The notes beneath the pieces were generated by a model. That model searched no databases. It worked only from the letters and a program-made list of their open reading frames with translations, and was not told where the DNA came from. A stretch of DNA of 64,000 nt from Alteromonas sp. KUL42 (GTDB lineage: Bacteria; Pseudomonadota; Gammaproteobacteria; Enterobacterales; Alteromonadaceae). The DNA is taken from positions 124,001-188,000 of the forward strand of contig NZ_BJKK01000004.1 in NCBI RefSeq assembly GCF_006538325.1. Direction: 5' to 3'. The position numbers were made by a program, and so were the translations under genes. Below, in pieces: positions 9,487 to 22,700 of the stretch (its first letter is position 1; each line of letters starts with the position of its first letter).

Positions 9487-10512
9487 CTATTGGTCTTGTT
9501 CTATCGCCAAACCACGCTTTACCAGTTTAGCATTAATTAAGTTGTAGAAATCTGATGAAATAGTTGCTGAAACGGGCAAATACCAACAATCTTCATGAGC
9601 AAGTTTTCTTGCCTTTACTGCATCCTTTTCAGTCATCAATACTCTACCAGATGGTATATCCTTCTCGCTAAACGCGTGATGATCTGGCAATGCCACCTCG
9701 TCATTTAAAGTTATGCCCATTTTGGTCAATTGATTAAAGAAACGCTGTGGTGAACCTATGCCCGCCAATGCCTTACATGGTTGTTCATTAATGCTTTCAA
9801 CAGATGCGGTTCTACTCGAGTCGACTAACGATACAAACTCACTCGCAGCCAGAGACATTAAAAACTGAGGTGCCACTGCATTGTCAAAGGTCGGCATAGT
9901 ATCACTGTTGTGTATGATGGCGTCTACATGGGATAAACGCCACATGCCCTCTCGTAGCGGCCCCATAGGCAGAAGAAAGCCACTGCCAACCTTTCGATTA
10001 TCCATCACAACAACTTCAACATCGCGATGCAATGCGTAGTGTTGTAAGCCGTCATCACAAATAATGAGTTCACACTGTAGCGTTTCAGCCAAATAGGAAG
10101 CACCACGAGCGCGTATGGGGTCGATCACCACACTACATTTGCTTCGCGTGGCCAACAGTAAAGGCTCATCTCCTACTTCTTCAGCATTGTCAGTAGCACT
10201 TACCACGCGTGGATAAATAGACGCGTTACCTCCATATCCACGACTTAAGATACCTACTTTCACGCCAAGGCGACTGTAGTACTCTGCCAATGCTAACACT
10301 ACAGGTGTTTTACCATTACCACCAACGGTAATATTCCCGACGACAATAACAGGAACATTGACGCTATGAACGCGTTTAAGACCTATTTTGAAAAACAGCC
10401 TGCGCAATGCGGATACAACAAAAAACAACAGCGAAAACGGCGACAGAAACCAAACCAATGGATGCCCTTTATACCAACTATCATGTATTGTCGGTTTTGC
10501 TTTTTGACTCAC
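9487..10512 (-). CDS. lpxK: Tetraacyldisaccharide 4'-kinase
   Basis: A 341-residue LpxK with an N-terminal hydrophobic segment (about residues 19-36, WFLSPFSLLFFVVSALRR) and the P-loop region VVGNITVGGNGKTP, followed by LSRGYGG and the DDGLQH motif. Known: it phosphorylates the 4' position of the lipid A precursor at the inner face of the inner membrane, giving lipid IVA. The start is GTG and overlaps the msbA stop by four bases (GTGA), so the two genes are translationally coupled. Full length and in frame. Confidence 0.96.
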   Translation of the reverse strand: MSQKAKPTIHDSWYKGHPLVWFLSPFSLLFFVVSALRRLFFKIGLKRVHSVNVPVIVVGNITVGGNGKTPVVLALAEYYSRLGVKVGILSRGYGGNASIYPRVVSATDNAEEVGDEPLLLATRSKCSVVIDPIRARGASYLAETLQCELIICDDGLQHYALHRDVEVVVMDNRKVGSGFLLPMGPLREGMWRLSHVDAIIHNSDTMPTFDNAVAPQFLMSLAASEFVSLVDSSRTASVESINEQPCKALAGIGSPQRFFNQLTKMGITLNDEVALPDHHAFSEKDIPSGRVLMTEKDAVKARKLAHEDCWYLPVSATISSDFYNLINAKLVKRGLAIEQDQ

Positions 10513-12257
10513 TTACTTTCACCAAATTGTAGGGCGTGAAGTTGTGCATAGTGGCCTTTTTTCGATAGTAGTTCGTCATGCTTCCCTTGTTCAATAATAT
10601 GCCCTTGCTCTACCACCATAATACAATCTGCATTCTCAATAGTAGACAACCTATGGGCAACAACAATACTCGTACAGCGTTTCTGTAACGTTTCCAACGC
10701 ATCTTGAATTAAACGCTCTGATTCTGTGTCCAAGGCTGACGTCGCCTCGTCGAGAATAAGTATAGGCGCTTGTGCAAGAATGGCTCGCGCGATGGCAATA
10801 CGCTGTCTTTGCCCTCCGGAAAGCATTAATCCATTCTCGCCAATAATCGTATCAAGCCCTTCAGGTAAATTCGCTAAAAATTCTTCCACGTGGGCCATCT
10901 TAGCGGCATTCACAATTTCTTCTCGCGATACGTTTTGCTTCGCACCATAGGCAATATTGTTGGCGATGGTGTCGTTAAACAGTGTGACATTTTGTGACAC
11001 TACCGCAAACTGCGCACGTAGGGACTTTAAGTCGATATCGGTTAGCGGGTTGTCGTCTAGTCTTATTTCACCCTGCTGTGGTGTATAAAAACGGGTTAAC
11101 AACGAAGATATTGTGGACTTACCACTGCCAGAACGCCCAACTAGTGCAATTGACTGTCCAGGATACGCAGTAAAGGAAACATTCGTTAACGCAGGACGCT
11201 CTTTACCGGGATATGCGAACGTCACGTCATCAAAGACAATCTTGCCTTTAGCACGCTCTATGTTAATTTTGCCGTTATCCGCTTCATCTTGCTCATCAAG
11301 TATTTCAAAAATACTCGCACACGCTGCCATACCGCGCTGGAACTGATTATTTATGGTGGTCAACTGCTTCAGTGGCTTTAACAGCATTACCATACAAAAT
11401 ACCACGTTGATAAATACCCCAGCGGTGAGCTTTTCTAGCATTCCGGGTGTGCTAGCTATGAACAACACAACAGCAAGTGCAATAGACGCAATAACCTGTA
11501 TGGAAGACACGCTCAATATTTGGGTGACATTGAGTTTCATGGTTTGCTGTCTATTGTGGTTATTCTTCTGATTGAAACGCTCGCGCTCAATCTCTTGCCC
11601 ACCAAACATGATCACTACTTTGTGCCCTTTAACCGCCTGCTCTACCGACGACGTCAAGTTGCCCATAGATTGCTGAATATTTTTGCTAACAACCCGAAAG
11701 CGCTTGCTCACAAAAGACACGATTATCGCCACTAAAGGCCCTATCAGTAAGAAAATGAGTGACAATTGCCACGAGTAATAGAACATGACACACAATAATC
11801 CAATAACTAATGCGCCTTCTCGTACCAGTGTTAGGAGTGCTTTGCCCGAAGCATTGGCAACTTGCTCAGTATCGTAGGTAACTTTACTAATTAAGCCACC
11901 AACTGCATGATTGTCGTGAAACTGAACTGGTAAGTGAATATATTTGTCGAATAGTTGCTGACGCATCCGCATAACCACTTGAGCACCAATCCAACTTAGT
12001 GTGTAACTACCTAAAAAATTAAAAAAACCACGTAACAAAAATAGCGGCACTATGGCATAAGCGGCCAAGCGCAAATAATCGTGATCATTTTTCCCTAGTG
12101 ATTCATCAATCATGGGTTGTAACTGGGCAAACACGAAAGTGTCTACGGCGGAGTAGCCAATCATTCCAATAATGGCAAAGACGAACGGCATTTTATACGC
12201 TTTCAAATATTCAAGAAAACGCTTAATTTGGAAGTCCGAATTTTCGGGTTGCTGCAT
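10509..12257 (-). CDS. msbA: Lipid A export ABC transporter permease/ATPase MsbA
   Basis: Half-transporter of 582 residues: six transmembrane helices in the first 300 residues, then an ATPase domain with Walker A GRSGSGKST, signature LSGGQRQR and Walker B LILDEATSALD, ending with the H-loop AHRLST. Known: as a homodimer it flips core-lipid A across the inner membrane. Coupling to lpxK downstream and the E. coli-like order make the MsbA role secure over a generic exporter. A 341-base gap separates it from comEC, so it probably has its own promoter there. Confidence 0.97.
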   Translation of the reverse strand: MQQPENSDFQIKRFLEYLKAYKMPFVFAIIGMIGYSAVDTFVFAQLQPMIDESLGKNDHDYLRLAAYAIVPLFLLRGFFNFLGSYTLSWIGAQVVMRMRQQLFDKYIHLPVQFHDNHAVGGLISKVTYDTEQVANASGKALLTLVREGALVIGLLCVMFYYSWQLSLIFLLIGPLVAIIVSFVSKRFRVVSKNIQQSMGNLTSSVEQAVKGHKVVIMFGGQEIERERFNQKNNHNRQQTMKLNVTQILSVSSIQVIASIALAVVLFIASTPGMLEKLTAGVFINVVFCMVMLLKPLKQLTTINNQFQRGMAACASIFEILDEQDEADNGKINIERAKGKIVFDDVTFAYPGKERPALTNVSFTAYPGQSIALVGRSGSGKSTISSLLTRFYTPQQGEIRLDDNPLTDIDLKSLRAQFAVVSQNVTLFNDTIANNIAYGAKQNVSREEIVNAAKMAHVEEFLANLPEGLDTIIGENGLMLSGGQRQRIAIARAILAQAPILILDEATSALDTESERLIQDALETLQKRCTSIVVAHRLSTIENADCIMVVEQGHIIEQGKHDELLSKKGHYAQLHALQFGESK

Positions 12258-12598
12258 GTAGTTTTCTAACCTGTTTAGTACTATTGCGCTATGTCATTAA
12301 GCGGTATTGCTCGCTTTTACTTATAATGACTTGAGTGAGCGCGATACTCGTTTACCAACTCTATATTGAAACACCTTACACAAGGCTATTGATGAGCGAA
12401 ACGACTGTTTCCAATAGTGTACTCGTAATTAATGTATTTCACTAATATAGTGAAAAAATGCTCAATGTTTCATCGTTTATTTCTAATCTGTACACACAAC
12501 ATATCAATGTCTGCGTTAAGTGCTTTCACCTCTGTCCAAACGGAAAACGCCTCGCTACTTAATCGCGATGTAAAGATCAATAAGCCGCAGCCCCCACT
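12258..12598. other. Intergenic region between comEC and msbA
   Basis: 341 bases without a supported gene; it must hold the msbA promoter on the minus strand. On the plus strand a 45-codon frame (12465-12602, MFHRLFLICTHNIS...) overlaps the comEC stop but lacks a ribosome-binding site, so I do not call it. The segment 12430-12460 is A+T rich. No repeat or terminator with a clear U tail was seen. Confidence 0.6.
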
Positions 12599-15262
12599 TT
12601 AAAGATGGCCTGGCCAATAACTCGGTAAATACCACCTTCGTTTGTGATGTAATCGTGAAGTAGAAATCTGGAAAGCATTACTGCATTGATTTTCAATGTC
12701 ACTCATTCGACCTACTTCATTACAAGAATGCGATGTATCAATTGCCACATTAACGTAGCCATGATAACTGGTGAGGTACTGTTTTATTCCAAGTGCTTTA
12801 TAACGATCAAAAACTGACTTTGATGGAAACGACCAGCGATTGGCAAAGCCTTGAGAATAGATAACTGAATCAGGGTTTACCGCCTTGATAAACGCCTCGG
12901 TTGAAGAGGTTTTACTACCGTGATGAGGTGCTACAAGTATACTGGATTGCAATGACGTAAATGGGTCGTCTTGCTGTGCGTATAACAATGTGTACTCACT
13001 TTCTTTTTCTATATCACCTGAAAATAGAATTGACGTGGTTCCATCGGTTATTTTTACCACGCAAGACTGCGCGTTTGAGTCTTCCCGGTTTCCTGCGAGG
13101 GGCCAAAAAAACGCAAGCTCTAAGCCTTCCCACACCAACATCTTGCCACGTTCACATCCTTGTACAGGAGATAAAAATACTGCATTTTGAGATACTTTAA
13201 ATTGTTTGAGCGCGGTTTTACCCCCTGCATGATCGTTATCGCCATGGGTATGGATTACAATATCTACACGGCTAACATTGTGTTTCTTTAACAGAGATAA
13301 AATGTCACTTTCTGCAGTGCGTGCGACATCATTAAACCGCGCACCTGAATCAATAACTATGGCATTACTGCCTTTTGTTATTATCGCTGCACTTGCTTGC
13401 CCTGCATCTAAAATATGAATATGCCAATATGTGTCATTTGAGGGAATAAATGAACTGAAAAAAGGCAATATCAATAAAACAACGCAAGTTGATTTAAAGC
13501 GCCACGTCGGAAGAAAAACTAAAAATATAGCGAGAAATAAATACACTACTAAGGAGGTATCAACTGGTTGACTGACACTTGCAACATAATATCTGGCCGC
13601 GTGTAAAACCAAACCGTTCAAGAGTTCAATCAGCCACGTTAATGACGCATCACAAAATTCTAATATGGTATGTGCAATACTATTCATCCATGAAGACGGC
13701 GGAAATTGAACCAAGATCAATAGTGCAATAAGGCTAATTGGCAAAATGAGAGAGATAAAGGGGACCGCGACAATATTCGCTACTAAGCTTATGACACTTA
13801 TATGTTCAAACCACAACATAGTAAGTGGTAAGGTAGCAACACAAAGTATGCATTGAAGTTGAAACGCTGTGCGCCACCATGACTTATTATTTAATTGAAA
13901 TCGATTGACACTAAACCAAATAACTAAAACAGCACCAATACTCAAATAGAAACTTGCACTCAATATTCCTAGAGGAAACAAGCACAGCGACACCATCAGC
14001 ATTAAGATAGCGATATGAATGGGGCGAGCAACGCTACTTGATATAGAAAAAATAAAGGCAATACACAATAAAACAAAAGCACGTAATACAGGCAACGCCA
14101 TACCACTTAGCATGGTGTACAAAGCCGAAACCAACAGTACACCACTAAAAATACTAAATCGAATAGGCGCAGCACTGCAAAATCTTATTCCGCTAACTAG
14201 TTTATAATTTGAAGAGCTTACCTCAAGCATTACCCTATGCGGCCAATTGTGTTGAAAAGCGCCAAAAAGCGCACTGACCAGAAATATAACGGCTCCCAAC
14301 ACCAAGAAGGTTATGCCTGCCACAATGCTAAGATGCATACCTGAGATGCTGAATAGGTGCCCTGTACCAGTTTGTTGTAACAATGCCCAATCATCAGGTG
14401 TTAAACGCGATCTATCACCCAATAACAAAGCACTCCACCAACGGTTATTTTGTAGCCCTACTTGCAACAATTGTTGGGAGAAAACGTATCGGGGCGTGTG
14501 TTGATGGATAATTTTGTCAACCATCACATGTTTTATATAGCCTGTTGCATGAATGGCCTTACTAGCAAGGTACTGCTGTCGGTTAAACCCTGTCGGGTTA
14601 ATAACGCCATAAGCGGGCTTCATTTTGACTACTGCTTGGAAAGAGTCACCGTTATGTAAGCACGTTAATATTGCGGAAGTGTCTGAAATTAAATGCGGTC
14701 CAGTGGGTTCTTTCTTGGCGCTATAGCCAGTGGGCATATGGGAAAGTTGTACCGTAAAACTACTTGAGAAGTCGACGAACGATGGAAGTGGGTGCTCAAA
14801 AACTAGATCACGGGCTTTTACATTATCGATACGTGACACCTTTACCACATATCGATAAATTGGTGGTACGCCCTGTTCCTGCACTTTTGAACCATTTTGC
14901 GCTGCTGAAACACAACCGCCGCTTAGTACTTGCGCAGAAATTATGACATCTTGTTGAATTTTATTTTCTGGCAGTTGCCAAGCATAGTAAAAATGCCCTA
15001 CACTCGCCAGCCATAGTATACCCGCAACAACGCCATTTACTGCTACGCCGCAATTTACTGTTATATCAGGGTACGGCTCCGCGACATTTCGTGAAGGTTC
15101 CTGTAGGTTGTTAAGGGAATGTAGTGCAATAATGCCACCGGTAACTATCTCAATTGACAGCAATACGTAAAGACTGGGAATACTTGGCATTTGAGACCAA
15201 AATACGGCACTTAACGCACCAATACAGAAACAACTCGACCAAATTGTGATACGATTTGTCAT
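12599..15262 (-). CDS. comEC: DNA internalization competence protein ComEC/Rec2
   Basis: Large inner-membrane protein of about 887 residues: N-terminal membrane segments and an OB-like periplasmic part, a central ComEC domain with many helices including HLFSISGMHLSI, and a C-terminal metallo-beta-lactamase domain (HIHILDAGQASAAII, HTHGDNDHAGG, APHHGSKTSS). Known: ComEC is the channel that carries one DNA strand into the cytoplasm during natural transformation; the lactamase-like domain is thought to degrade the other. Histidines of the HxHxDxDH motif are kept. Start: the frame runs back to 15310, but MTNRITIW at 15262 aligns better with the family N-terminus; neither has a good ribosome site. 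Placement upstream of msbA matches E. coli ycaI-msbA. Confidence 0.92.
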   Translation of the reverse strand: MTNRITIWSSCFCIGALSAVFWSQMPSIPSLYVLLSIEIVTGGIIALHSLNNLQEPSRNVAEPYPDITVNCGVAVNGVVAGILWLASVGHFYYAWQLPENKIQQDVIISAQVLSGGCVSAAQNGSKVQEQGVPPIYRYVVKVSRIDNVKARDLVFEHPLPSFVDFSSSFTVQLSHMPTGYSAKKEPTGPHLISDTSAILTCLHNGDSFQAVVKMKPAYGVINPTGFNRQQYLASKAIHATGYIKHVMVDKIIHQHTPRYVFSQQLLQVGLQNNRWWSALLLGDRSRLTPDDWALLQQTGTGHLFSISGMHLSIVAGITFLVLGAVIFLVSALFGAFQHNWPHRVMLEVSSSNYKLVSGIRFCSAAPIRFSIFSGVLLVSALYTMLSGMALPVLRAFVLLCIAFIFSISSSVARPIHIAILMLMVSLCLFPLGILSASFYLSIGAVLVIWFSVNRFQLNNKSWWRTAFQLQCILCVATLPLTMLWFEHISVISLVANIVAVPFISLILPISLIALLILVQFPPSSWMNSIAHTILEFCDASLTWLIELLNGLVLHAARYYVASVSQPVDTSLVVYLFLAIFLVFLPTWRFKSTCVVLLILPFFSSFIPSNDTYWHIHILDAGQASAAIITKGSNAIVIDSGARFNDVARTAESDILSLLKKHNVSRVDIVIHTHGDNDHAGGKTALKQFKVSQNAVFLSPVQGCERGKMLVWEGLELAFFWPLAGNREDSNAQSCVVKITDGTTSILFSGDIEKESEYTLLYAQQDDPFTSLQSSILVAPHHGSKTSSTEAFIKAVNPDSVIYSQGFANRWSFPSKSVFDRYKALGIKQYLTSYHGYVNVAIDTSHSCNEVGRMSDIENQCSNAFQISTSRLHHKRRWYLPSYWPGHL

Positions 15263-15365
15263 GTTGTTACAAGATCTATGACAGCGTAAGGACAGCAATT
15301 CGTTATCCATTGACGGTAAACGGCTTTGTCTTTTTTGATTTTTTTTTCGAGATGCATCGAGATTT

Positions 15366-15899
15366 ATGCCTAAAAAATTTATTCGACGATTTTTGCCAGA
15401 TCATCAAAGTATTAAGCAGAACAAAGCCCTTAAAATTTTTGGTACCCTTCTTCACGAGCCTAATTTATGGCATCTCAATCGTCGCTCAGCTGCGGGCGCA
15501 TTTGGTATAGGCTTGTTCTTTGCATTTTGGCCCGTTCCTTTTCAGATGTGGCTTTCAGCGGGTATTGCTATACCCTGTCGAGTAAACCTACCGCTTTCAA
15601 TTGCCACGGTTTGGATCACGAACCCATTTACTATTCCGCCAATATTTTATGGAGCATACAAGGTAGGTACTACTGTACTTGGGACTAAACCTGAACATTT
15701 TGAATTTCAATTTAGCTGGCAGTGGGTAGTTGAAAGTATCAATACCATAGGCCCAGCATTTTTGGTTGGATGTGGAATATGTTCAGTGGTATTTGGCTTA
15801 GCGGGCTATTTTTCGTTGAATTGGATTTGGCGCTTACAAGTCAAAAAAGCGTGGCAACGCAGAAAGGAGTTGAGACTCCATAGAACTACCGCAAAATAA
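15366..15899 (+). CDS. DUF2062 domain membrane protein
   Basis: A 177-residue protein with a basic N-terminus (MPKKFIRRFLP), a GAFGIGLFFAFWPVPFQM segment, a second hydrophobic stretch with ITNPFTIPPIFYGAY, and a C-terminal membrane helix before a basic tail. This is the DUF2062 pattern; the NP-x-T-x-PP segment is its best-kept part. The function is unknown; the family is sometimes found with glycosyltransferases or in envelope gene clusters. It is divergent from comEC (103 bases between starts) and convergent with ligA. Confidence 0.85.
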   Translation: MPKKFIRRFLPDHQSIKQNKALKIFGTLLHEPNLWHLNRRSAAGAFGIGLFFAFWPVPFQMWLSAGIAIPCRVNLPLSIATVWITNPFTIPPIFYGAYKVGTTVLGTKPEHFEFQFSWQWVVESINTIGPAFLVGCGICSVVFGLAGYFSLNWIWRLQVKKAWQRRKELRLHRTTAK

Positions 15900-15907
15900 C
15901 ACTTTCG

Positions 15908-16021
15908 CTAAGCGGTTCTTTTACACGTGAAGCGCTTAGGTCAAAAAGCTTTTATGCAAAAACGCTCCGCACCAATAATTGGTTACGGCACGTTCATTAT
16001 TTAGCGCTAGGCAGCGCTAAA
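15908..16021. terminator. Two hairpins between DUF2062 gene and ligA
   Basis: A CTAAGCG...CGCTTAG repeat (15908-15914 with 15933-15939) and a tight hairpin of TTTAGCGCT, loop AGGC, AGCGCTAAA (16000-16021). They lie between convergent genes, so a terminating role is likely, but the U tails are weak. Both arms share an AGCGC core. Confidence 0.5.
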
Positions 16022-16026
16022 TTCGT

Positions 16027-18081
<2,055 letters not shown>

Positions 18082-18145
18082 TTATAAAATTAAAGAAGAT
18101 ATCTCAATGGCTTCACTTAAAAAGGAGCACATTTTGACTATTAAA

Positions 18146-18176
18146 TAAAAAGGACTTGGATATCACCAAGCCCTTG
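18146..18176 (-). terminator. Intrinsic terminator downstream of zipA
   Basis: On the minus strand AAGGGCTTGG, loop TGATAT, CCAAGTCCTT (one mismatched position) is followed by TTTATTT. Position just after the zipA stop fits a terminator, possibly partial because ligA follows. Confidence 0.7.
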
Positions 18177-18248
18177 TTGTAAGTTGTTTTTCTGTCGTTA
18201 TGCTTAGCACTGCTGACATATGCTACAACACCGCGCAAAACTCAACTG

Positions 18249-19694
18249 TTAATTTCGTGGGATCATACGCTTGCGTTCAAATTCACGGATCTTTTCTACG
18301 TATTGCTGTAACCCTTGTTTTGTTAGTACACTACGACGTCCATCGAGCACTTGTGCACCAAATTCATCAGCAATTTTACGCGCTGCGTTATGCATCATAT
18401 TAAATACCTGATGAGGATCGCCCTCAATAGGTAAAATCATAAACAACGATACGCCTTGTGTTTCAAACGTCTCTAAGTTGTCGATATCAAACACACCTGG
18501 TTTAAACATGTTCGCTAAACTAAACAGCACCGGGCCTTTACCGTTTGAATTAACGTGGCGATGGAAAATGTCTTGATCGCCAAACTTAAAGCCCAACGTC
18601 AATAGCATAGGCAGTAACGCTGCACCTGATATGGGCTCGTCCGCTGGCGCACGCACATTTAATACCAATACCTCTTGCTCAGCACTTCCTTTTTGTGATG
18701 AAGACGAAGCAGAACTTGAAGAAGTTTCTGCTTGCGCATCATCGTTAGCACTAAATGCTTCTTCAGTGTAGTTGCCAGCACCATGACTCTCATCGAAATC
18801 AATGCGCATTTGATCATCACCAAAATTAGGTTCTTCGCGCTTGCGAATAGGTGTTCGACTTCGTTTGTGACGAGAAAAACGCTTGTTCTGATCAGATTGC
18901 TCTTGGTTCTCACCCGTTAGTTCGTGTGGTGTCTTTGGAGCATCTAGACTAAAGTCTGAAACTTCCTGAGCTAATTTTTCATCGTGTTTAACACTTGAAT
19001 CTTCCGTCTCATCAAACACAGGTTCACGCTTCGTACCTGAGCCTTCATCAATTTTTACACTTTCTATTTGTTCAGAAGCACCTTCTTTAAGTAGAAAGCC
19101 GGGAGGCTCTGGAAACTGCGCGACATTGCCTTGAGCCGAACTTGTCGCACCACCAATCGAATCAAATGAACCGCGCACATTACCTGCCATATGAGGCTTT
19201 GGATTAGAAACAACAGAGCCATATAGTTTTGGCTTAGGCTGTGGAGGCGGCTCGCTGGTCTTTTGCTTACTACCTTCTTCAGTGTCATCTTTATCAGTTA
19301 TTGTAGATTGTCCACTGTTAGAATTATCAAGTGAATCCTCTGATGTCTCTTGATTATCGCGTTGTAAACCAGTTGTGCTTGTGTGTTCTACATTACCGGC
19401 TGTTTCATAATTACCGGCTGGTTTGCTTTCGTCAGCTTGTTCGTTTTCACGGTCTGCTGTCTCTACTACCCGTACAGCGCCAATACCTAAATCATCAAAG
19501 CCATGAGAATCTTTTGACAAGTCCTCCTCAAGCGCATCGTCGTCAAGTGTATCTTCGCTCCACTGCCTTGGGGTTATACGCGGTTTTTCGTCTTGCTTTG
19601 TGTTTTTCCTAATTTTCCAAATTCCATGTGACAGTACAGCAATGATAAACACAGTACCGCCAAGGAGTAAAAATAGACGTAATTCATCTTCCAT
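18249..19694 (-). CDS. zipA: Cell division protein ZipA
   Basis: A 481-residue protein with an N-terminal membrane anchor (residues about 5-27, LRLFLLLGGTVFIIAVLSHG), a charged segment, a long Gln/Ser/Pro/Glu-rich linker, and a C-terminal FtsZ-binding domain beginning near VLVLNVRAPADEPISGAALLPML. Known: ZipA ties FtsZ polymers to the inner membrane at midcell. The linker (about 300 residues) is longer than in E. coli ZipA (328 residues in all). It is 19 bases downstream of smc on the same strand, the smc-zipA-ligA order also seen in Pseudomonas. Confidence 0.93.
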   Translation of the reverse strand: MEDELRLFLLLGGTVFIIAVLSHGIWKIRKNTKQDEKPRITPRQWSEDTLDDDALEEDLSKDSHGFDDLGIGAVRVVETADRENEQADESKPAGNYETAGNVEHTSTTGLQRDNQETSEDSLDNSNSGQSTITDKDDTEEGSKQKTSEPPPQPKPKLYGSVVSNPKPHMAGNVRGSFDSIGGATSSAQGNVAQFPEPPGFLLKEGASEQIESVKIDEGSGTKREPVFDETEDSSVKHDEKLAQEVSDFSLDAPKTPHELTGENQEQSDQNKRFSRHKRSRTPIRKREEPNFGDDQMRIDFDESHGAGNYTEEAFSANDDAQAETSSSSASSSSQKGSAEQEVLVLNVRAPADEPISGAALLPMLLTLGFKFGDQDIFHRHVNSNGKGPVLFSLANMFKPGVFDIDNLETFETQGVSLFMILPIEGDPHQVFNMMHNAARKIADEFGAQVLDGRRSVLTKQGLQQYVEKIREFERKRMIPRN

Positions 19695-19713
19695 TTAGTT
19701 CTTTCGCCCTTTG

Positions 19714-22700
19714 TTATGCTTCTGCGAAGGCAACAGCCTCATCGACGTCCACAGCAACCATACGAGATACACCTGGCTCTGCCATGGTAACGCCAGTTAG
19801 GTGACTAGCCATTTCCATCGCTATCTTATTGTGGGTGATATAAATAAATTGCACAGTTTGTGACATTTCTGAAACCAAGTTACAAAAACGACCCACGTTT
19901 GCGTCATCTAATGGCGCATCAACTTCATCTAAAAGACAAAACGGTGCTGGATTTAACCTAAAAATAGCAAACACTAATGATAAAGCGGTTAGCGCTTTTT
20001 CTCCACCGCTTAAAAGGTGGATAGTGCTATTTTTCTTACCAGGTGGTCTCGCCATAATCGTCACACCCGTTTCAAGCAAGTCATCATCCGTCAATGCTAG
20101 GTAAGCAGAGCCCCCACCAAACACTTTTGGGAATAACATTTTTAAATCTTCATTCACTTGCTCGAACGTACTAGAGAATCGGGTTCGGGTTTCTTTATCA
20201 ATTTTTCGAATGGCACTTTGCAATGTCTCAAGTGCTTCGGTTAAATCATTATGCTGTGTATCTAGGTGTGACTTTCGCTCTGATTGAGTTTCAAATTCTT
20301 CAACGGCAGCCAAGTTCACCGCACCTAAACGCTGTAAGCTGGCTTGGGTCTTTTCAAGATCATCCTGCCATTGCTTTTCTTCTGCCTGTTCAGGTAACGT
20401 TTCTAATATGCTCTTCAATGACATTTGCGTATCGTCGAGCTGCTCTAAGATTGTATTAGCGCGAACGCGATACCCTTCTATATCAATATTCAGTTTATCA
20501 ATTTGAGTTTGACGGCTTTGAATATCTTTATTGAGAGACTGATGGCCTTTTTCTGCTTCACGGATCCACTGCTCGACATCATCCAACGTAGTTTGTTGTT
20601 CTGTTCGCTGTTGTTCCTGTGTTGCTTTTGTTTCAAGTAACGCTTGAAGTTCAGCATCTTGCATCTCTTGCGGTGCAGTAAGTTGATTTAATTCTTGTTG
20701 CAAACGCGACTTGTTGTTAGCGAAATCATGTTGCTGTTCTTTATTGCGGGTAATTTGCTGTGAATACAAATTCTGGTGATTTTCAAGCTGCTGTTTTTTT
20801 AATGCCAATTCATGGTTTTGAGATGTCAACGATTCAACCAAGGCACGTAGTTCGGTAACACTGCGCTCATTAAATTCACGCTGCGTATTAACTTCCTCTA
20901 TGTGAACTTCGTGCTCCATTATTTGCGCTTCTTGTACAGCTAATTGTTCGGATAACGCTTCTAACTGTGCTTCTTCTTCACTTAAGATGTGCTGCTGCTT
21001 CTCTAGTTCTTCAACTAGCTTTTCTGTGCGCTTTGCCTGTTGTTGTTGCTGCATTGTAAGCAGTGACAACTGGCTACGCCACTGTACAGCTTTGTTTTCA
21101 TCATTTTGCAATGCTATTTTTGCTTGTTGCAACGCAAATTGACTCTGTTGAAGCTTCTCTTCAACACGCTGTATTTCTTCTTCTATTTCCCGACTTTTCT
21201 CATCTAGCGCATTACATTGTTCGGTCAATGCCGCTATTTTATTCGCTCGCTGCAATACTCCGTCATTAGATTCACCTGCTTTAACTATCCAACTGCCACT
21301 TGCCCAAAGTCCACTGGGAGATATTGCACTGTTGCAACCGATTGGGAGCTCACTTCCATTGTCATTCGTAATGTTTTGAACAAGTAAGTGAAGTGCTTCG
21401 TCGCTATCGCACAATGCAATTTCCCCGAAAAAAGCGGGCACTTTGTCATTAAACGCCAGTAATGCATGAGCCAGTGTGTGAGCATTAGCCTGAGTTACAA
21501 ATGCCTCATCGGAAAACACTTTTACACCATTGGGCAGTTGTTCGACGTTGGCAAGCAACCCTGTAATGTTATGGCTATCACTAACCGCTGGCTGTTTTAA
21601 ATGCACAAGCACGGCTTCGACGCACTTTTCTAGGCCAACAGGCGCAGTTAAACCTTGCCATAATTTCGTTAGCCCTTCGATGGTTTCGCCATCATTAGAA
21701 GACGCATCAAACTGAAGCGCTTCTAGCGCACTTTTTGTTGACTGTGCAGTTTGTAATTCTCCAAGAGTAAGACGCTGCGTTTGCGCTAACTCTTTTGCCT
21801 CATCCTGATAAGCGTTTGTTTTTTCTTGTATCTGTAAAAGTGCTTCATTGTGGGTGTCAATAATTTCATCTATTTCTTCCAACTGCCCCCCAACCACAGC
21901 CATTTGAGCAGCAAAATCTTCTTCGTCTAGGGCCTTTAGCTCTTCGTTTAATTCACTAATACGTTGGGTGGTACGCAATTGCATACTCATGGTGGATTGG
22001 ATTTGACTATGGCTTTGCTGGATATTTTGTTTCAAACGATTGAAAGCTTGTTCTTGTTCCCGCGCTTGGGCATTAAAATCCCGTAAAGCTTGTTCTGCAT
22101 CTTCAAAACGTTCTTTCGCATGAGCTAATTCCGCTTCTTTTAGCTCAGCTTCAGGCTCAATTCGTTTAAGCGCCTCTTGCGAGGTAGTCAGAGCGTCCTC
22201 TGCTTCACGCATCGAGTCATCAAGCAATGACTGTTGTTCATTTAAACGCGACAACTCTAATTCTACCTGCGCTTTTCGCTGCTTGGCATGCAGTGCATTT
22301 TGTTCCAAGCGCGTAATAGCATTGCTGGTAGTGAAAATTTGTTGTTGGAGGTCGTCAATTAATTGCTTTGTAGCTACTTGCTTCGTTTTATAAGATTCTA
22401 GCCCTGCTTCGTCACCATGCATTCTGGCAACTAAGTCATCCATCTCAAGCTGTAATACCTGTTGCTGCTTTTGAAGGGTGTCGATGTGGTCGCTATTTTT
22501 TAAAAAACCGAATTGCCGCTAATTGACTTTTGAGCTCTCGCGCATGAGCTCGCAACGTTTTATAACGCGTAGCAGCTGCAGCTTGCCGTTGTAGTTTCTC
22601 AATTTGTTTACCGAGTTCGTCGCGTACATCGTTTAAGCGCTCTAAATTATCCTGAGTGTGCTTGATGCGATTCTCGGTTTCTCTGCGGCGCTCTTTATAT

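Noticed and set aside
12465..12602. 45-codon frame on the plus strand with a signal-like N-terminus
   Set aside because: No ribosome-binding site, and it overlaps the comEC stop; nothing supports translation.
22490..22510. Programmed -1 ribosomal frameshift in smc
   Set aside because: The slippery-looking T6A6 run would need a +1 (or -2) shift to reach the second frame, not -1; a one-base indel is simpler.
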